In this document: positions 42,731-51,244 of the stretch, one piece after another
Position numbering within the stretch: position 1 is the first letter of the stretch
How the letters are laid out: the number at the start of each line of letters is the position of its first letter
The notes under the pieces: generated by a model
What the model was told of the DNA's origin: nothing
Database searches by the model: none
Seen by the model: the letters and a program-made list of their open reading frames with translations, nothing else
DNA from: an uncultured Bacillota bacterium
GTDB taxonomy: Bacteria; Bacillota; Clostridia; Christensenellales; Borkfalkiaceae
Length of the DNA stretch: 64,000 nt
Reading direction: 5' to 3'
NCBI GenBank assembly: GCA_949297575.1
Contig: CASFTB010000004.1
Location: 1-64,000 of the forward strand
Made by a program: the position numbers and the translations under genes

Positions 42731-44263
42731 TCGGCGGCCGACGCTGCGCTGCGCCTGCGCGGGACGCCTGCGCGAGAACACTGCGACCCATCGCGGCTGT
42801 GCGAGACCCAGAGCGAACAACAGCAGTGCGTGGGCGGCGACGAGGATGCATCCGCACAAGATCGCCGCCGCGAGGTCGGGCAGGAGCGCGAAGAGGGTAT
42901 TCCGCAAAAAGTAGCCGAGGGCCATGGCGGGAGGTACGGTCGCCGCCGTGCAGAGCGCGTGTCCGGCGCAGCGGAGCTTTTCCCTGCATTTTTTTGCGAT
43001 GAGCCGGAAATTGAGCGTCATCGTGAGGATGTAGCTCGCCGTCATGCCGATGAGCAGGGCGTAAACGCCCGCCACCTGCGGCAGGGCCCAGACGCACAGC
43101 AGCGTCGCCGCCGCGCCCGCAAAGAAGAAGGCGCACGTCTGCTTTTCGCAGCCGATGGAATTGAGCACGCTCGTCGAGATCATGGATAGGCTCATGGGCA
43201 GCAGCATGAAGCAGCTGTTGCGGATGATCTCGCCGCCGTGTGCGTCCGAAAAGAGGAGCACGCCGATGTCCTCGCCCAGCGCGAAGAGGGGCGAGATGAG
43301 CAGGCAGGCGATGAGCGCGGTCACTTTGATCGCCTTTTCTATGTTCTCGCGCATCTTTTTGTGTTGGCTGCGGTAAAAATTTTCGGCGAGTTCGGGCACG
43401 AGCACGAGGGCGAGAGAACCGATGAGCGTGGCGGGGATGGAGAGCACGGGCATGCTCATGCCCATCGCCACGCCGATCTCGCTCATGGCTTCCGTGCTCG
43501 TAAAGCCCGCGGCGATCAGCCGTGCGGGCAGCAGCAGGGAGATGGCAGAGTTGACCAGTGCGCCCGAAGTGCGCATGCCCGTGATGGGCAACGCCGAGGA
43601 AAGCAGCGGCCTGAGCTGCCTGCGCGGGTCACGCAGCCTGCCTCCCTTGGCGAAGTACCAGGCAGCGCCCAGAGCAAAGGAGACGAGATAAGAGAGCACC
43701 ACCGCCGCCGCGGCCCTGCGCGCGCCGTCGAATACGCCCGTCATCGAAGTCACGAGCAGGATGCCGGCGCCGATCATGACCAGTTCTTCCGCGAGGTCGA
43801 TCACGCAGTAGGGGACGAACTGTTTGTTTCCCCAAAGGGTGCCGCGGATGACGGCATACACCGAGTTGAAGGTGAGCGAGGGCAGCAGTACGAGCAGCAC
43901 CGACATGCACCGTGGGTCGGAAAAGAGGAAGTCGAATGCGCCGTGCGCGAAGAACAGGACGCAGAAGACGGGTACCGAGAAGAGCAGCGAAGCGACGATC
44001 GCAGCAGAGACGACGGAGTGCCCTGCCGCCGTATTATTTTTGGCGCGGTATTTCGTGATGAGCCTGGATACGGTGAGCGGGATGCCGGAGGAGGCTGCCG
44101 TGAGCAACACCGCAAATACAGAAAGCGCCACCTGATAGATGCCCACGCCTTCCGCGCCGAGCGTGCGCGAGAGCACGATGCGATATAAAAAACCGAACGC
44201 CTTTTCCGCGACGGAAAAAGCCGTCACGACCGCCGCCATGCGGTAGATGTTTTCCCTCTGCAT
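42728..44263 (-). CDS. spoVB: stage V sporulation protein B-like lipid flippase
   Basis: 511 residues, about 14 membrane helices, MVF/MATE fold. SVAEKAFGFLYRIVLSRTLG and GVGIYQVALSVFAVLL at the N-terminus, SSGIPLTVSRLITKY, and LPLSLSMISTSVLNSIG-like segments in the C-terminal half are characteristic of SpoVB. It is thought to flip the lipid-linked precursor for the spore cortex. The start at 44263 follows GAGGGG. The open frame extends far upstream, but only this part is conserved. Confidence 0.9.
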   Translation of the reverse strand: MQRENIYRMAAVVTAFSVAEKAFGFLYRIVLSRTLGAEGVGIYQVALSVFAVLLTAASSGIPLTVSRLITKYRAKNNTAAGHSVVSAAIVASLLFSVPVFCVLFFAHGAFDFLFSDPRCMSVLLVLLPSLTFNSVYAVIRGTLWGNKQFVPYCVIDLAEELVMIGAGILLVTSMTGVFDGARRAAAAVVLSYLVSFALGAAWYFAKGGRLRDPRRQLRPLLSSALPITGMRTSGALVNSAISLLLPARLIAAGFTSTEAMSEIGVAMGMSMPVLSIPATLIGSLALVLVPELAENFYRSQHKKMRENIEKAIKVTALIACLLISPLFALGEDIGVLLFSDAHGGEIIRNSCFMLLPMSLSMISTSVLNSIGCEKQTCAFFFAGAAATLLCVWALPQVAGVYALLIGMTASYILTMTLNFRLIAKKCREKLRCAGHALCTAATVPPAMALGYFLRNTLFALLPDLAAAILCGCILVAAHALLLFALGLAQPRWVAVFSRRRPAQAQRSVGRR

Positions 44264-44321
44264 AGCCTGCCCCTCCCGCCCGCGAAGCGCGGCGAATTTT
44301 GTCTCTTTTATATATATCCGC

Positions 44322-44377
44322 GCCGCGGCTTTTTTATGAGGGGAGCACTGCCGCGGCTTTTTTATGAGGGGAGCACT
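44322..44377. repeat. perfect 28-bp tandem duplication
   Basis: The unit beginning GCCGCGGCTTTTTTATGAGG occurs twice without a spacer (44322-44349 and 44350-44377), between divergent spoVB and the LysM gene. Confidence 0.9.
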
Positions 44378-44441
44378 TTCCGCCGCACTGTCATTTTCGG
44401 CGCCTCCGCGCATACAATGTAAGAGGAAGGAGGGCGGAGCG

Positions 44442-44753
44442 ATGCTTTCTGAATGCGAGGAAAATCCTTTCGGGCTGTATGAGGTGCGCGAGGGGGATAC
44501 CGTGCAGCAGGTCGCTGCCGCGCATGCGCTCACGCCCGCACTTCTCATCGCGGCGAACGGGCTCTCCGTCTTTCCGCCTGCGGGCAGCCTGCTCATCCTT
44601 CCGCATGCGGAAGGGGAGCTGCATACCGTAGTGCCGGGGGAGGACGTCGCCTCCCTCTGCGAAGCGTACGGCATGTCGGCGGAAGAGTTCTTCCGCATGA
44701 ACGGGTGCAGGGAGGTCTTCCCCGCGCAGCGCGTCTTTGTCCGCGGAAGGTAA
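44442..44753 (+). CDS. small protein with two LysM domains
   Basis: 103 residues. Two LysM repeats: YEVREGDTVQQVAAAH to ANGL (about 13-45) and HTVVPGEDVASLCEAYGM to RMNG (about 60-95). No signal peptide is seen, so it may bind murein or chitin-like glycans in the mother cell, as in spore coat and morphogenesis proteins. Ribosome site AGGAGG. Lies between spoVB and a Cys-tailed protein, which supports a spore-envelope role by context. Confidence 0.85.
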   Translation: MLSECEENPFGLYEVREGDTVQQVAAAHALTPALLIAANGLSVFPPAGSLLILPHAEGELHTVVPGEDVASLCEAYGMSAEEFFRMNGCREVFPAQRVFVRGR

Positions 44754-44857
44754 AGGGGACGGTATATCCGGGGCGCGGTCACCATCCGCGCCCTTTCTTC
44801 ATATATTGATAGCAGAGAACGCGCGGCGTTTTCACTTTCAAACATCGGAGGTCCGAA

Positions 44858-45532
44858 ATGTCTTTCTTTTCCAACTTTCAGACGGATAAGTGCCCCGGGC
44901 CCATCAGCGGGAACCCGCTCGGCGGGCTGAACGAAAAGGTCTGCATCCAGGCGCAGCGCGTCTTTGACGCCTGCATCAAGCAGGGCCGGCGCGAAGGGGC
45001 GGTGCTGAACATGACCGAGCCCGTGCCGGCGAATCCTACATATCCGCTCACCTTCATCAGCGCGCGCAGTACGACGTCCGTCGGAACGGTGACGGCCTTT
45101 CAGGTAGATCGCCTTCCCGACCGCGCAGGCTGTGCCCGCGTGCAGGCGACGGTGGATATCCCCGTCGAAGTCGTCTATACGGACGCCAACGGCGTCGAGG
45201 GCAAGGCGTCGAGCACCGTCACCGTCAGCGAGGACGTCATCCTCTTTGTGCCCCAGCCCTCCGTCATGCCCTATGAAGTGCAGAGCGTGGTCAGCGCCGT
45301 CGCTCCGGAGGGCTCCTTCAATGCCGAAAACAATACCTTCACGGTCGACCTGTGCATCACCGTCATCCTCAAGATCATCATCGGCGTCGATCTGCTCGTG
45401 CCCTCTTACGGCTACTGCGTCATACCGCCCGCCCAGGAGTACACGCACGAGGTGTGCGCGGGGTTTTTCGAACTGCCGCTGTATCCGCAGGGCAATACAG
45501 ACTGCGGCTGCTGCGGGAACTGCAACAAGTAA
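44858..45532 (+). CDS. hypothetical protein with Cys-rich C-terminus, possible spore-envelope protein
   Basis: 224 residues. It begins with FFSNFQTDKCPGPISGNPLG and ENVCIQ-like Cys spacing (CIQAQRVFDAC), then has a beta-rich middle (VTAFQVDRL, VQATVDIPVEVVYTD, VTVSEDVILFVP) and ends in CGCCGNCNK. There is no signal peptide. Similar architectures occur in clostridial proteins of unknown function that may assemble by Cys cross-linking. Ribosome site GGAGG; own terminator. Confidence 0.7.
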   Translation: MSFFSNFQTDKCPGPISGNPLGGLNEKVCIQAQRVFDACIKQGRREGAVLNMTEPVPANPTYPLTFISARSTTSVGTVTAFQVDRLPDRAGCARVQATVDIPVEVVYTDANGVEGKASSTVTVSEDVILFVPQPSVMPYEVQSVVSAVAPEGSFNAENNTFTVDLCITVILKIIIGVDLLVPSYGYCVIPPAQEYTHEVCAGFFELPLYPQGNTDCGCCGNCNK

Positions 45533-45538
45533 ACGGGA

Positions 45539-45573
45539 GAAAAAGCCGACGGAACGATCGGCTTTTTCTTTTG
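45539..45573 (+). terminator. terminator of the Cys-tailed protein gene
   Basis: AGAAAAAGCCGA-CGGAACGA-TCGGCTTTTTCT followed by TTT, a 12-bp perfect stem. Confidence 0.9.
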
Positions 45574-45699
45574 GGCGCTGCCGCGCGTTTTCCGTGGGGC
45601 GCCGCCGCGATTTCGGGCGGAAAAATACGGCGGGCGGCGGGTAAACGCTTTTAAAATGTTTTGATTTATGGTACAATCATACAGAAAGGAAAGAGACTC

Positions 45700-46398
45700 A
45701 TGAAAATATTTGCGGTAAGCGACCTGCACCTCCCCGGCAACCAGCAGAAGCCGATGGACGTCTTCGGCGGCAATTGGGCGGGGCATTTTGAAAAGATAAA
45801 GGAGGACTGGCGTGCCCGCGTCGGCGAAGAGGACATCGTCCTTATCGCGGGCGACATCAGTTGGGCGATGGCTCTCCCGGATGCACTGGACGATCTGGGC
45901 GGCATGCGCGGCCTCCCCGGGAAAAAGGTCTTTGTGCGCGGCAACCACGACTATTGGTGGTCGGGCATCACGGCGCTGCGCAGGAGCGCGCCGGACGGTA
46001 CGTTTTTCTTTTTGCAGAACGACTGCGTGCGCTTCGACGGCCTGGTCATCTGCGGTTCGCGCGGCTGGGTGTGCCCCGGTTGCGCGGAATATAAGCCGGA
46101 GGACGAAAAGATCTATCGGCGCGAGGCGGAGCGCTTCCGCCTCGCCTTTCAGGCGGCGGCAAAGGTGCGGCGCGAAGGGGACAGGCTGCTCTGCATGATC
46201 CATTACCCGCCCTTCAATGCCAAGCGGGAGGATTCCCTCTTTACGCAGATGTTCGAGGAAAACGGCGCGGATACCGTTGTATACGGCCATATCCACCGTG
46301 CTGCAGGGGCGTATCCCATGGAGTGCGAGAGGGGCGGCATCCGCTATCTGCTCACCTCCTGCGACCTCCTCGGTTTCAAACTGGCGGAAATTTATTGA
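45700..46398 (+). CDS. calcineurin-like metallophosphoesterase
   Basis: 232 residues. All metal motifs are present: SDLHLPG (5-11), AGDISWAM, GNHDYWWSG, HYPPF and GHIHRA. This matches the YmdB-unrelated 'phosphohydrolase' group common in Firmicutes; substrate unknown. TACAAT (45672-45677) lies upstream; the -35 box is weak. Ribosome site AAAGGAAAG. Confidence 0.9.
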   Translation: MKIFAVSDLHLPGNQQKPMDVFGGNWAGHFEKIKEDWRARVGEEDIVLIAGDISWAMALPDALDDLGGMRGLPGKKVFVRGNHDYWWSGITALRRSAPDGTFFFLQNDCVRFDGLVICGSRGWVCPGCAEYKPEDEKIYRREAERFRLAFQAAAKVRREGDRLLCMIHYPPFNAKREDSLFTQMFEENGADTVVYGHIHRAAGAYPMECERGGIRYLLTSCDLLGFKLAEIY

Positions 46399-46419
46399 AA
46401 CGAAGAGCGTCACAAACGG

Positions 46420-46460
46420 GCGCGCGGCCTGCATGCCGCGCGCTCTGCGCGCCTGTTTTT
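46420..46460 (+). terminator. hairpin after the phosphoesterase gene
   Basis: GCGCGCGGC-CTGCAT-GCCGCGCGC (9 bp), with TTTTT 12 bases further on. Confidence 0.55.
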
Positions 46461-46542
46461 CTGAACGGGGCGGCAAGGATGGCCTGCTCTTCGCGCCGGC
46501 GGGGCAAGATTTGAATTTCTCAGAAAAATTCTCCCCATACGC

Positions 46543-46572
46543 TTTACAGCGAGGGGGCAAGTGTGCTACAAT
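46543..46572 (+). promoter_or_regulatory. promoter of the pyrimidine operon
   Basis: TTTACA (46543-46548), 18-base spacer, TACAAT (46567-46572). Confidence 0.7.
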
Positions 46573-46579
46573 AAAACCC

Positions 46580-46720
46580 GATAAAAGACTTTAATCGTAC
46601 GGTACAGAGATGCCGAGAAGTCCGCAATCGAACGAGCATACGAAGAAAGGATCGGAGAAGGATTTTTTTCGTCTTCCGTTTGAACGAACGTACCCGTGCA
46701 CTCTGTGCTCGGGTATTTTT
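46580..46720 (+). promoter_or_regulatory. pyr leader: candidate PyrR-controlled attenuator
   Basis: The leader has a PyrR-box-like ACAGAGATGCC at about 46600 and a terminator TACCCG-T-GCAC-TCT-GTGC-T-CGGGTA at 46691-46715 followed by TTTTT. ACGGTAC at about 46596 can pair with GTACC in the terminator's 5' arm, which would make an antiterminator overlapping the PyrR box. The arrangement and the following pyrR gene fit the known UMP-dependent mechanism. Confidence 0.65.
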
Positions 46721-46754
46721 ATGCCGCCCGCAGACTGCGGCAGGGGAGGAGATC

Positions 46755-47303
46755 ATGCCCGAACATATCCTGATGGACGGCGCGGCGATCGCGCGCATGC
46801 TCACGCGCCTCTCCCACGAGGTGGTGGAGAGGAACAGGGGAACGGAGGGGCTGTGCCTGCTCGGCATCCCGCGGCGCGGAGAGATCGTCGCGCACCGCAT
46901 CGCCGCGCTCATCAAAAAGTTCTATGCAGCCGAGCCGCCCTGTGCGGGCATCGATATCGGGCTATACCGCGATGACCTCGTCAGCGGTTACTTCGTCCCC
47001 GATGCGGCGAAAAACTCCCTCGGCTTTTCGGTAGACGGCAAAAACGTCGTGCTCTGTGACGACGTATTGCATACGGGCAGGAGCGTGCGCGCAGCGATCG
47101 AGGCGATCTTCGATCTCGGCAGGCCGGCGAAGGTCATGCTGCTCGTGCTGTGCGACAGGGGCGGCAGGGAAATGCCCGTCAGTCCCGATTTTGTCGGCAA
47201 AAACGTGCCTACCTCCCGCAAAGAATTTATCGACGTGAGCCTCGTCGAGATCGAGGGTGAAGACTCTCTCGGTATTTTACAGGACGGGAAGCGCGTAAAA
47301 TAA
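46755..47303 (+). CDS. pyrR: bifunctional pyr operon attenuator / uracil phosphoribosyltransferase PyrR
   Basis: 182 residues. RLSHEVVERNRGTEGLCLLGI is the N-terminal signature and VVLCDDVLHTGRSVRAA the PRPP site. Binds UMP and the pyr leader RNA to favour termination; has side UPRTase activity. First gene of the operon, start set by GGGGAGGAG. 51 bases before pyrB. Confidence 0.95.
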   Translation: MPEHILMDGAAIARMLTRLSHEVVERNRGTEGLCLLGIPRRGEIVAHRIAALIKKFYAAEPPCAGIDIGLYRDDLVSGYFVPDAAKNSLGFSVDGKNVVLCDDVLHTGRSVRAAIEAIFDLGRPAKVMLLVLCDRGGREMPVSPDFVGKNVPTSRKEFIDVSLVEIEGEDSLGILQDGKRVK

Positions 47304-47354
47304 GAAACATTTATTCTGTTTTTGTTTAATATTTATACAGATCGAGGTCATACA

Positions 47355-48290
47355 ATGTTAGGAAAAGATCTTTTGGGCCTATACGATACCTCTGCGGAGG
47401 ATATTACGGCCATCCTCGACACTGCCGTGGGCATGAAAAAGCTGCTCACGCAGAACCTTAAAAAATTGCCGCATCTGCAGGGACGCACTGTGACCACGCT
47501 CTTTTATGAGAACAGCACCCGCACCCGCTGTTCTTTCGAGCTTGCGGCAAAGTATCTCGGCGCGGGCACGGTAAACATCTCTGCCTCTTCCAGCTCCGTG
47601 CAAAAGGGAGAGACGCTCATCGACACCGGCTACACCCTTGATGCGATGAAGAACGACGTCATCGTCATCCGCCATCCGATGGGCGGAGCGCCCCGTCTGC
47701 TGGCCTCGCATGTGCGTGCCTCCGTCGTCAACGGCGGCGACGGCATGAACGAGCATCCCACGCAGGCGCTCCTGGATTTTTATACCATGCGCGAGAAGTT
47801 CGGCTCTTTCAAGGGGCTGAAGGTCGCCATTTTGGGGGACATCGCGCATTCGCGCGTGGCAAAAAGCAACCTGTTCGGCCTGACAAAGCTGGGCGCGGAG
47901 GTGACCATGTTTGCGCCCGCCACGCTCATGCCGCAGGGTATCGGACAGATGGGGGCAAAGATCGCCCGTTCCCGCAAAGAGGCGCTTGCAGGGGCAAACG
48001 TCGTGATGGGGCTGCGTATCCAGCTCGAGCGCATGCACGGCGGGCTGTTCCCGTCCCTCTCCGAATATGCGAAGTATTACGGCGTGGCGGAAGAACATCT
48101 CAAATATGCGGACAAAGACTGTATCGTCATGCATCCGGGGCCCGTCAATCGCGGCGTTGAGTTCACGTCCGACGTCATCGATGCGGAAAATTCCAAGATC
48201 ACCGAACAGGTGCTCAACGGCGTCGCCGTCCGCATGGCGCTCCTGTTCCTGCTCGTCAAAAACAGACAGGGAGGCGAAAAACATGAGTAA
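47355..48290 (+). CDS. pyrB: aspartate carbamoyltransferase catalytic chain
   Basis: 311 residues. FYENSTRTRCSFELAAK binds carbamoyl phosphate and HPTQALLDFYT binds aspartate. No regulatory chain gene (pyrI) follows. The ATG at 47355 is behind GAGGT; its stop overlaps the pyrC start by eight bases. Confidence 0.96.
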   Translation: MLGKDLLGLYDTSAEDITAILDTAVGMKKLLTQNLKKLPHLQGRTVTTLFYENSTRTRCSFELAAKYLGAGTVNISASSSSVQKGETLIDTGYTLDAMKNDVIVIRHPMGGAPRLLASHVRASVVNGGDGMNEHPTQALLDFYTMREKFGSFKGLKVAILGDIAHSRVAKSNLFGLTKLGAEVTMFAPATLMPQGIGQMGAKIARSRKEALAGANVVMGLRIQLERMHGGLFPSLSEYAKYYGVAEEHLKYADKDCIVMHPGPVNRGVEFTSDVIDAENSKITEQVLNGVAVRMALLFLLVKNRQGGEKHE

Positions 48291-49554
48291 ACTTCTCATC
48301 AGGGGCGGCGCGGCCGTTCTGGCTGCGGGTACAAAGGTCTGCGATATCCTCGTCGAGGACGGTAAGATCGTCAAGATCGCGAGCTCTATCGGCGAAAAGG
48401 GGGCGGAGGTCATCGACGCGAAAGGGCTGCACGTCTTTCCCGGCCTCATCGACATGCATGTGCACCTGCGCGAGCCCGGCTATGAATATAAGGAGGACAT
48501 CGCCAGCGGCGCCGCCGCGGCGGTCCGCGGCGGCTTTACGCAGGTCTGCTGCATGCCGAACACCCAGCCCGTCTGCGACAACGCCGCCGTCGTCGGCTAT
48601 ATCTTCGCCCGCTCGAAAGAGGTCGGACTGTGCAAAGTGCGTCCCATCGGCGCGATCACGAAGGGAGAACAGGGCGAATCTCTTGCCGAGATCGGCAAGA
48701 TGAAGGAGGCGGGGGCGGTGGCGCTGAGCGACGACGGCCGCCCCGTGCCCACTGCGCGCATGATGCGCCTCGGGATGGAATATGCATCGGACTTCGGTCT
48801 CATCTGCCTCTCGCACTGCGAGGATAAGTCTCTGGCAGACGGCGGCTGCGTCAATGAGGGATACAACAGCACGCTCGCGGGGCTCAAGGGTATCCCTCGC
48901 GCGGCAGAAGAAGTGATGGTCGCCCGCGAGATCGTGCTCGCGGAAACGCTCAAAAAGCGCGTGCATATCTGTCACGTCTCCACAAAGGGCGCGGTGCAGC
49001 TGCTGCGCGAGGCTAAGGCGCGCGGCGTTGCCGTCACGGCGGAGAGCTGCCCGCATTATTTTGCGCTGACGGACGACATCATCCTCTCCTATGACGCGAA
49101 CACCAAAGTAAACCCTCCCGTACGCGAAGCGGAGGATGTCGCCGCCGTCAAGGAAGGGCTGAGGGACGGGACGCTGGACTGCATCGTCACCGACCATGCG
49201 CCGCACCATGCAGACGAAAAGAACGTCGAATACGACCTCGCGGCCTTCGGCATCAGCGGGATCGAGACTTCCTTTTCTCTGTCCTATACTCATCTGGTAA
49301 AAGGCGGCATACTTACGCTCGAACAGCTCGCCGATCGCATGAGCGGGGCGCCGGCCCGCATCTTAGGGTTGGAAGGGGGCGCGCTTGCCGAGGGAGCTGT
49401 GGCCGACCTCATGCTTGCCGACCTGGATGCAAAGTACGTCATCGACAGCAAAGATTTTGTTTCCAAGGGCAAAAATACGCCGTTCAACGGTCGTGAAGTG
49501 TACGGCAAAGTAAAGTATACGATCGTGGACGGAATGGTCAAATTTTCCGAATAA
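48283..49554 (+). CDS. pyrC: dihydroorotase
   Basis: 423 residues, the class I (PyrC of Gram-positives) length. GLIDMHVHLREPGYEYKED gives the first zinc ligands, ICHVST and DHAPHHADEK the others. Closes carbamoyl-aspartate to dihydroorotate. Overlaps pyrB; followed by 64 bases holding palindromic motif copy D. Confidence 0.96.
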   Translation: MSKLLIRGGAAVLAAGTKVCDILVEDGKIVKIASSIGEKGAEVIDAKGLHVFPGLIDMHVHLREPGYEYKEDIASGAAAAVRGGFTQVCCMPNTQPVCDNAAVVGYIFARSKEVGLCKVRPIGAITKGEQGESLAEIGKMKEAGAVALSDDGRPVPTARMMRLGMEYASDFGLICLSHCEDKSLADGGCVNEGYNSTLAGLKGIPRAAEEVMVAREIVLAETLKKRVHICHVSTKGAVQLLREAKARGVAVTAESCPHYFALTDDIILSYDANTKVNPPVREAEDVAAVKEGLRDGTLDCIVTDHAPHHADEKNVEYDLAAFGISGIETSFSLSYTHLVKGGILTLEQLADRMSGAPARILGLEGGALAEGAVADLMLADLDAKYVIDSKDFVSKGKNTPFNGREVYGKVKYTIVDGMVKFSE

Positions 49555-49589
49555 GTGGCGTTAATAGAAAAAACAAGTGCATTTCAGAA

Positions 49590-49608
49590 GTACTATGTCA
49601 CACATAAA
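49590..49608 (+). repeat. palindromic motif, copy D
   Basis: GTACTATGTCACACATAAAA with a perfect dyad TATGT-CAC-ACATA at 49594-49606. It sits directly upstream of the pyrE ribosome site AAAAGGAG. Confidence 0.75.
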
Positions 49609-49618
49609 AGGAGAAAAC

Positions 49619-50278
49619 ATGAACTATAAGGAGCAATTTATCCGCTTTTTGGCGGAATGCGGAGTGTTGAAGTTTGGCTCGTTCAAACTCAAAAGCGGGC
49701 GCATCGCGCCGTACTTTCTGAACGCGGGAGAATACAAGACGGGCGCGCAGATCAGGCGTCTCGGCGAATTTTATGCCGATTGCATCGTCGAAAACGGCAT
49801 CCCCGTGCAGACGCTGTTCGGGCCGGCCTATAAGGGGATCCCGCTCGCTATTTCCGCAGCGGTCGCGCTGTGCGAAAAATATGGCAAGGACGTCGGCTTC
49901 TGTTTTGACCGCAAGGAGGTCAAAGATCACGGCGAGGGCGGCGTGTTTGTGGGAACACAGCCGAAGGACGGAGACAAGGTCGTCATCATTGAAGATGTCA
50001 TGACCAGTGGCAAGGCGCTCAAAGAGGTTCTGCCTAAACTGCGCGGCGCCGCCAAGGTGGACATTTCCGGCATGGTCATCACCGTCGACCGCATGGAAAA
50101 GGCGCTTGACTCTGAGCGGTCTGCCGTGCAACAGGCATATGCGGAGGAGGGCGTCAGGGTCTATTCCATTGTCACGATCGAAGACATCATCGCTGCGCTC
50201 GAGGGCGGCATCATCGAGGGCAAAGAACATGTGTCCGCCATCCGCGCCTATCTCGCGCAGTATGGCGCAAATTATTGA
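49619..50278 (+). CDS. pyrE: orotate phosphoribosyltransferase
   Basis: 219 residues. Joins orotate and PRPP to OMP. VVIIEDVMTSGKALKEV is the PRPP motif; LKSGRIAPYFLNAGEY and FGPAYKGIPLA are also diagnostic. The ribosome site AAAAGGAG follows palindromic motif copy D. Eight bases before pyrF. Confidence 0.96.
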   Translation: MNYKEQFIRFLAECGVLKFGSFKLKSGRIAPYFLNAGEYKTGAQIRRLGEFYADCIVENGIPVQTLFGPAYKGIPLAISAAVALCEKYGKDVGFCFDRKEVKDHGEGGVFVGTQPKDGDKVVIIEDVMTSGKALKEVLPKLRGAAKVDISGMVITVDRMEKALDSERSAVQQAYAEEGVRVYSIVTIEDIIAALEGGIIEGKEHVSAIRAYLAQYGANY

Positions 50279-50286
50279 GGTAAACT

Positions 50287-51195
50287 ATGATCATTGATAA
50301 ACTGATCGATAAGATCAAAGAATTTGACAATCCGACCGTAGCGGGCATAGACACCGCATTCGATTATTTGCCCGACGATCTGCGTGCGGGTGTCAAGGAT
50401 TTTGCGGGAGCGGCAGATGCGATCCTCGCGTTCAACAAAAAAATAATCGACAATATCTGTGATATCGTTCCTTGCGTAAAGGTGCAGATCGCCTATTACG
50501 AGATGTACGGCGTAGAGGGGCTGCGCGCCTTTGCGGAGACGCTTCGTTACGCAAAGGCGAAGGGAATGTTTGTGATGACCGATGCAAAACGCAACGATAT
50601 AGGCGCCACGGCGGAGTGCTATGCCAAGGCGTATCTCGGCGAAACGTCGGTCGGAGAGCGCTCGTTTACCGCCTTCGAGTCCGACTTCCTCACCGTCAAC
50701 GGTTATCTCGGCTCAGACGGCATACGGCCCTTCCTGAACTGGATGGAAAAGCGGGACAGGGGCATCTTCGTGCTCGTCAAAACATCCAACAAATCGAGCG
50801 GAGAGCTGCAGGACATGAAACTGGAAAACGGTAAAACCGTCTACGAATATATGGGTTCCCTCGTCGAGGAATGGGGCGAAAACAGTATCGGCAAGTACGG
50901 GTATTCCGCCGTCGGCGCCGTGGTGGGCGCGACGCATCCTGCACAGGCTGCGATCCTGCGGCGCGAAATGCCTCACACCTTCTTTCTGATCCCGGGTTAC
51001 GGTGCGCAGGGCGGCAAGGCAGACGACCTCAAAGTCTGTTTCGGCAAGGACGGGCTGGGCGGCATCGTCAATTCTTCCCGCGGCATCCTCTGTGCATACA
51101 GGCAGGAAAAATACGCAGGGCTACCCTTCGATGCGGCAGCGCGGCGGGCGTGTATTGACATGAAAAGCGACCTCAACCGTGCAATAAACGGCTGA
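50287..51195 (+). CDS. pyrF: orotidine 5'-phosphate decarboxylase, long (type 2) form
   Basis: 302 residues, longer than the 230-240 of the common form. The catalytic MTDAKRNDIG replaces the D-K-x-x-D of type 1 in the expected way, and ESDFLTVNGYLGSDG and FLIPGYGAQGG are typical of the long form. Makes UMP, the effector of PyrR. Followed by 49 bases with motif copy E. Confidence 0.95.
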   Translation: MIIDKLIDKIKEFDNPTVAGIDTAFDYLPDDLRAGVKDFAGAADAILAFNKKIIDNICDIVPCVKVQIAYYEMYGVEGLRAFAETLRYAKAKGMFVMTDAKRNDIGATAECYAKAYLGETSVGERSFTAFESDFLTVNGYLGSDGIRPFLNWMEKRDRGIFVLVKTSNKSSGELQDMKLENGKTVYEYMGSLVEEWGENSIGKYGYSAVGAVVGATHPAQAAILRREMPHTFFLIPGYGAQGGKADDLKVCFGKDGLGGIVNSSRGILCAYRQEKYAGLPFDAAARRACIDMKSDLNRAING

Positions 51196-51201
51196 ATCAT
51201 A

Positions 51202-51220
51202 GTATTATGTTATACGTAAA
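51202..51220 (+). repeat. palindromic motif, copy E (diverged)
   Basis: GTATTATGTTATACGTAAAA, core TATGT-TAT-ACGTA at 51206-51218 with one broken pair, between pyrF and pyrK. Confidence 0.55.
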
Positions 51221-51244
51221 ACAGTTCAAAACGGAGGAAACGGC

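Noticed and set aside
44264..45676. Long minus-strand open frame continuing upstream of spoVB, over 450 codons
   Set aside because: It is antisense to the LysM and Cys-tailed protein genes; high GC content makes long shadow frames, and SpoVB homology begins at the Met at 44263 behind a ribosome site.
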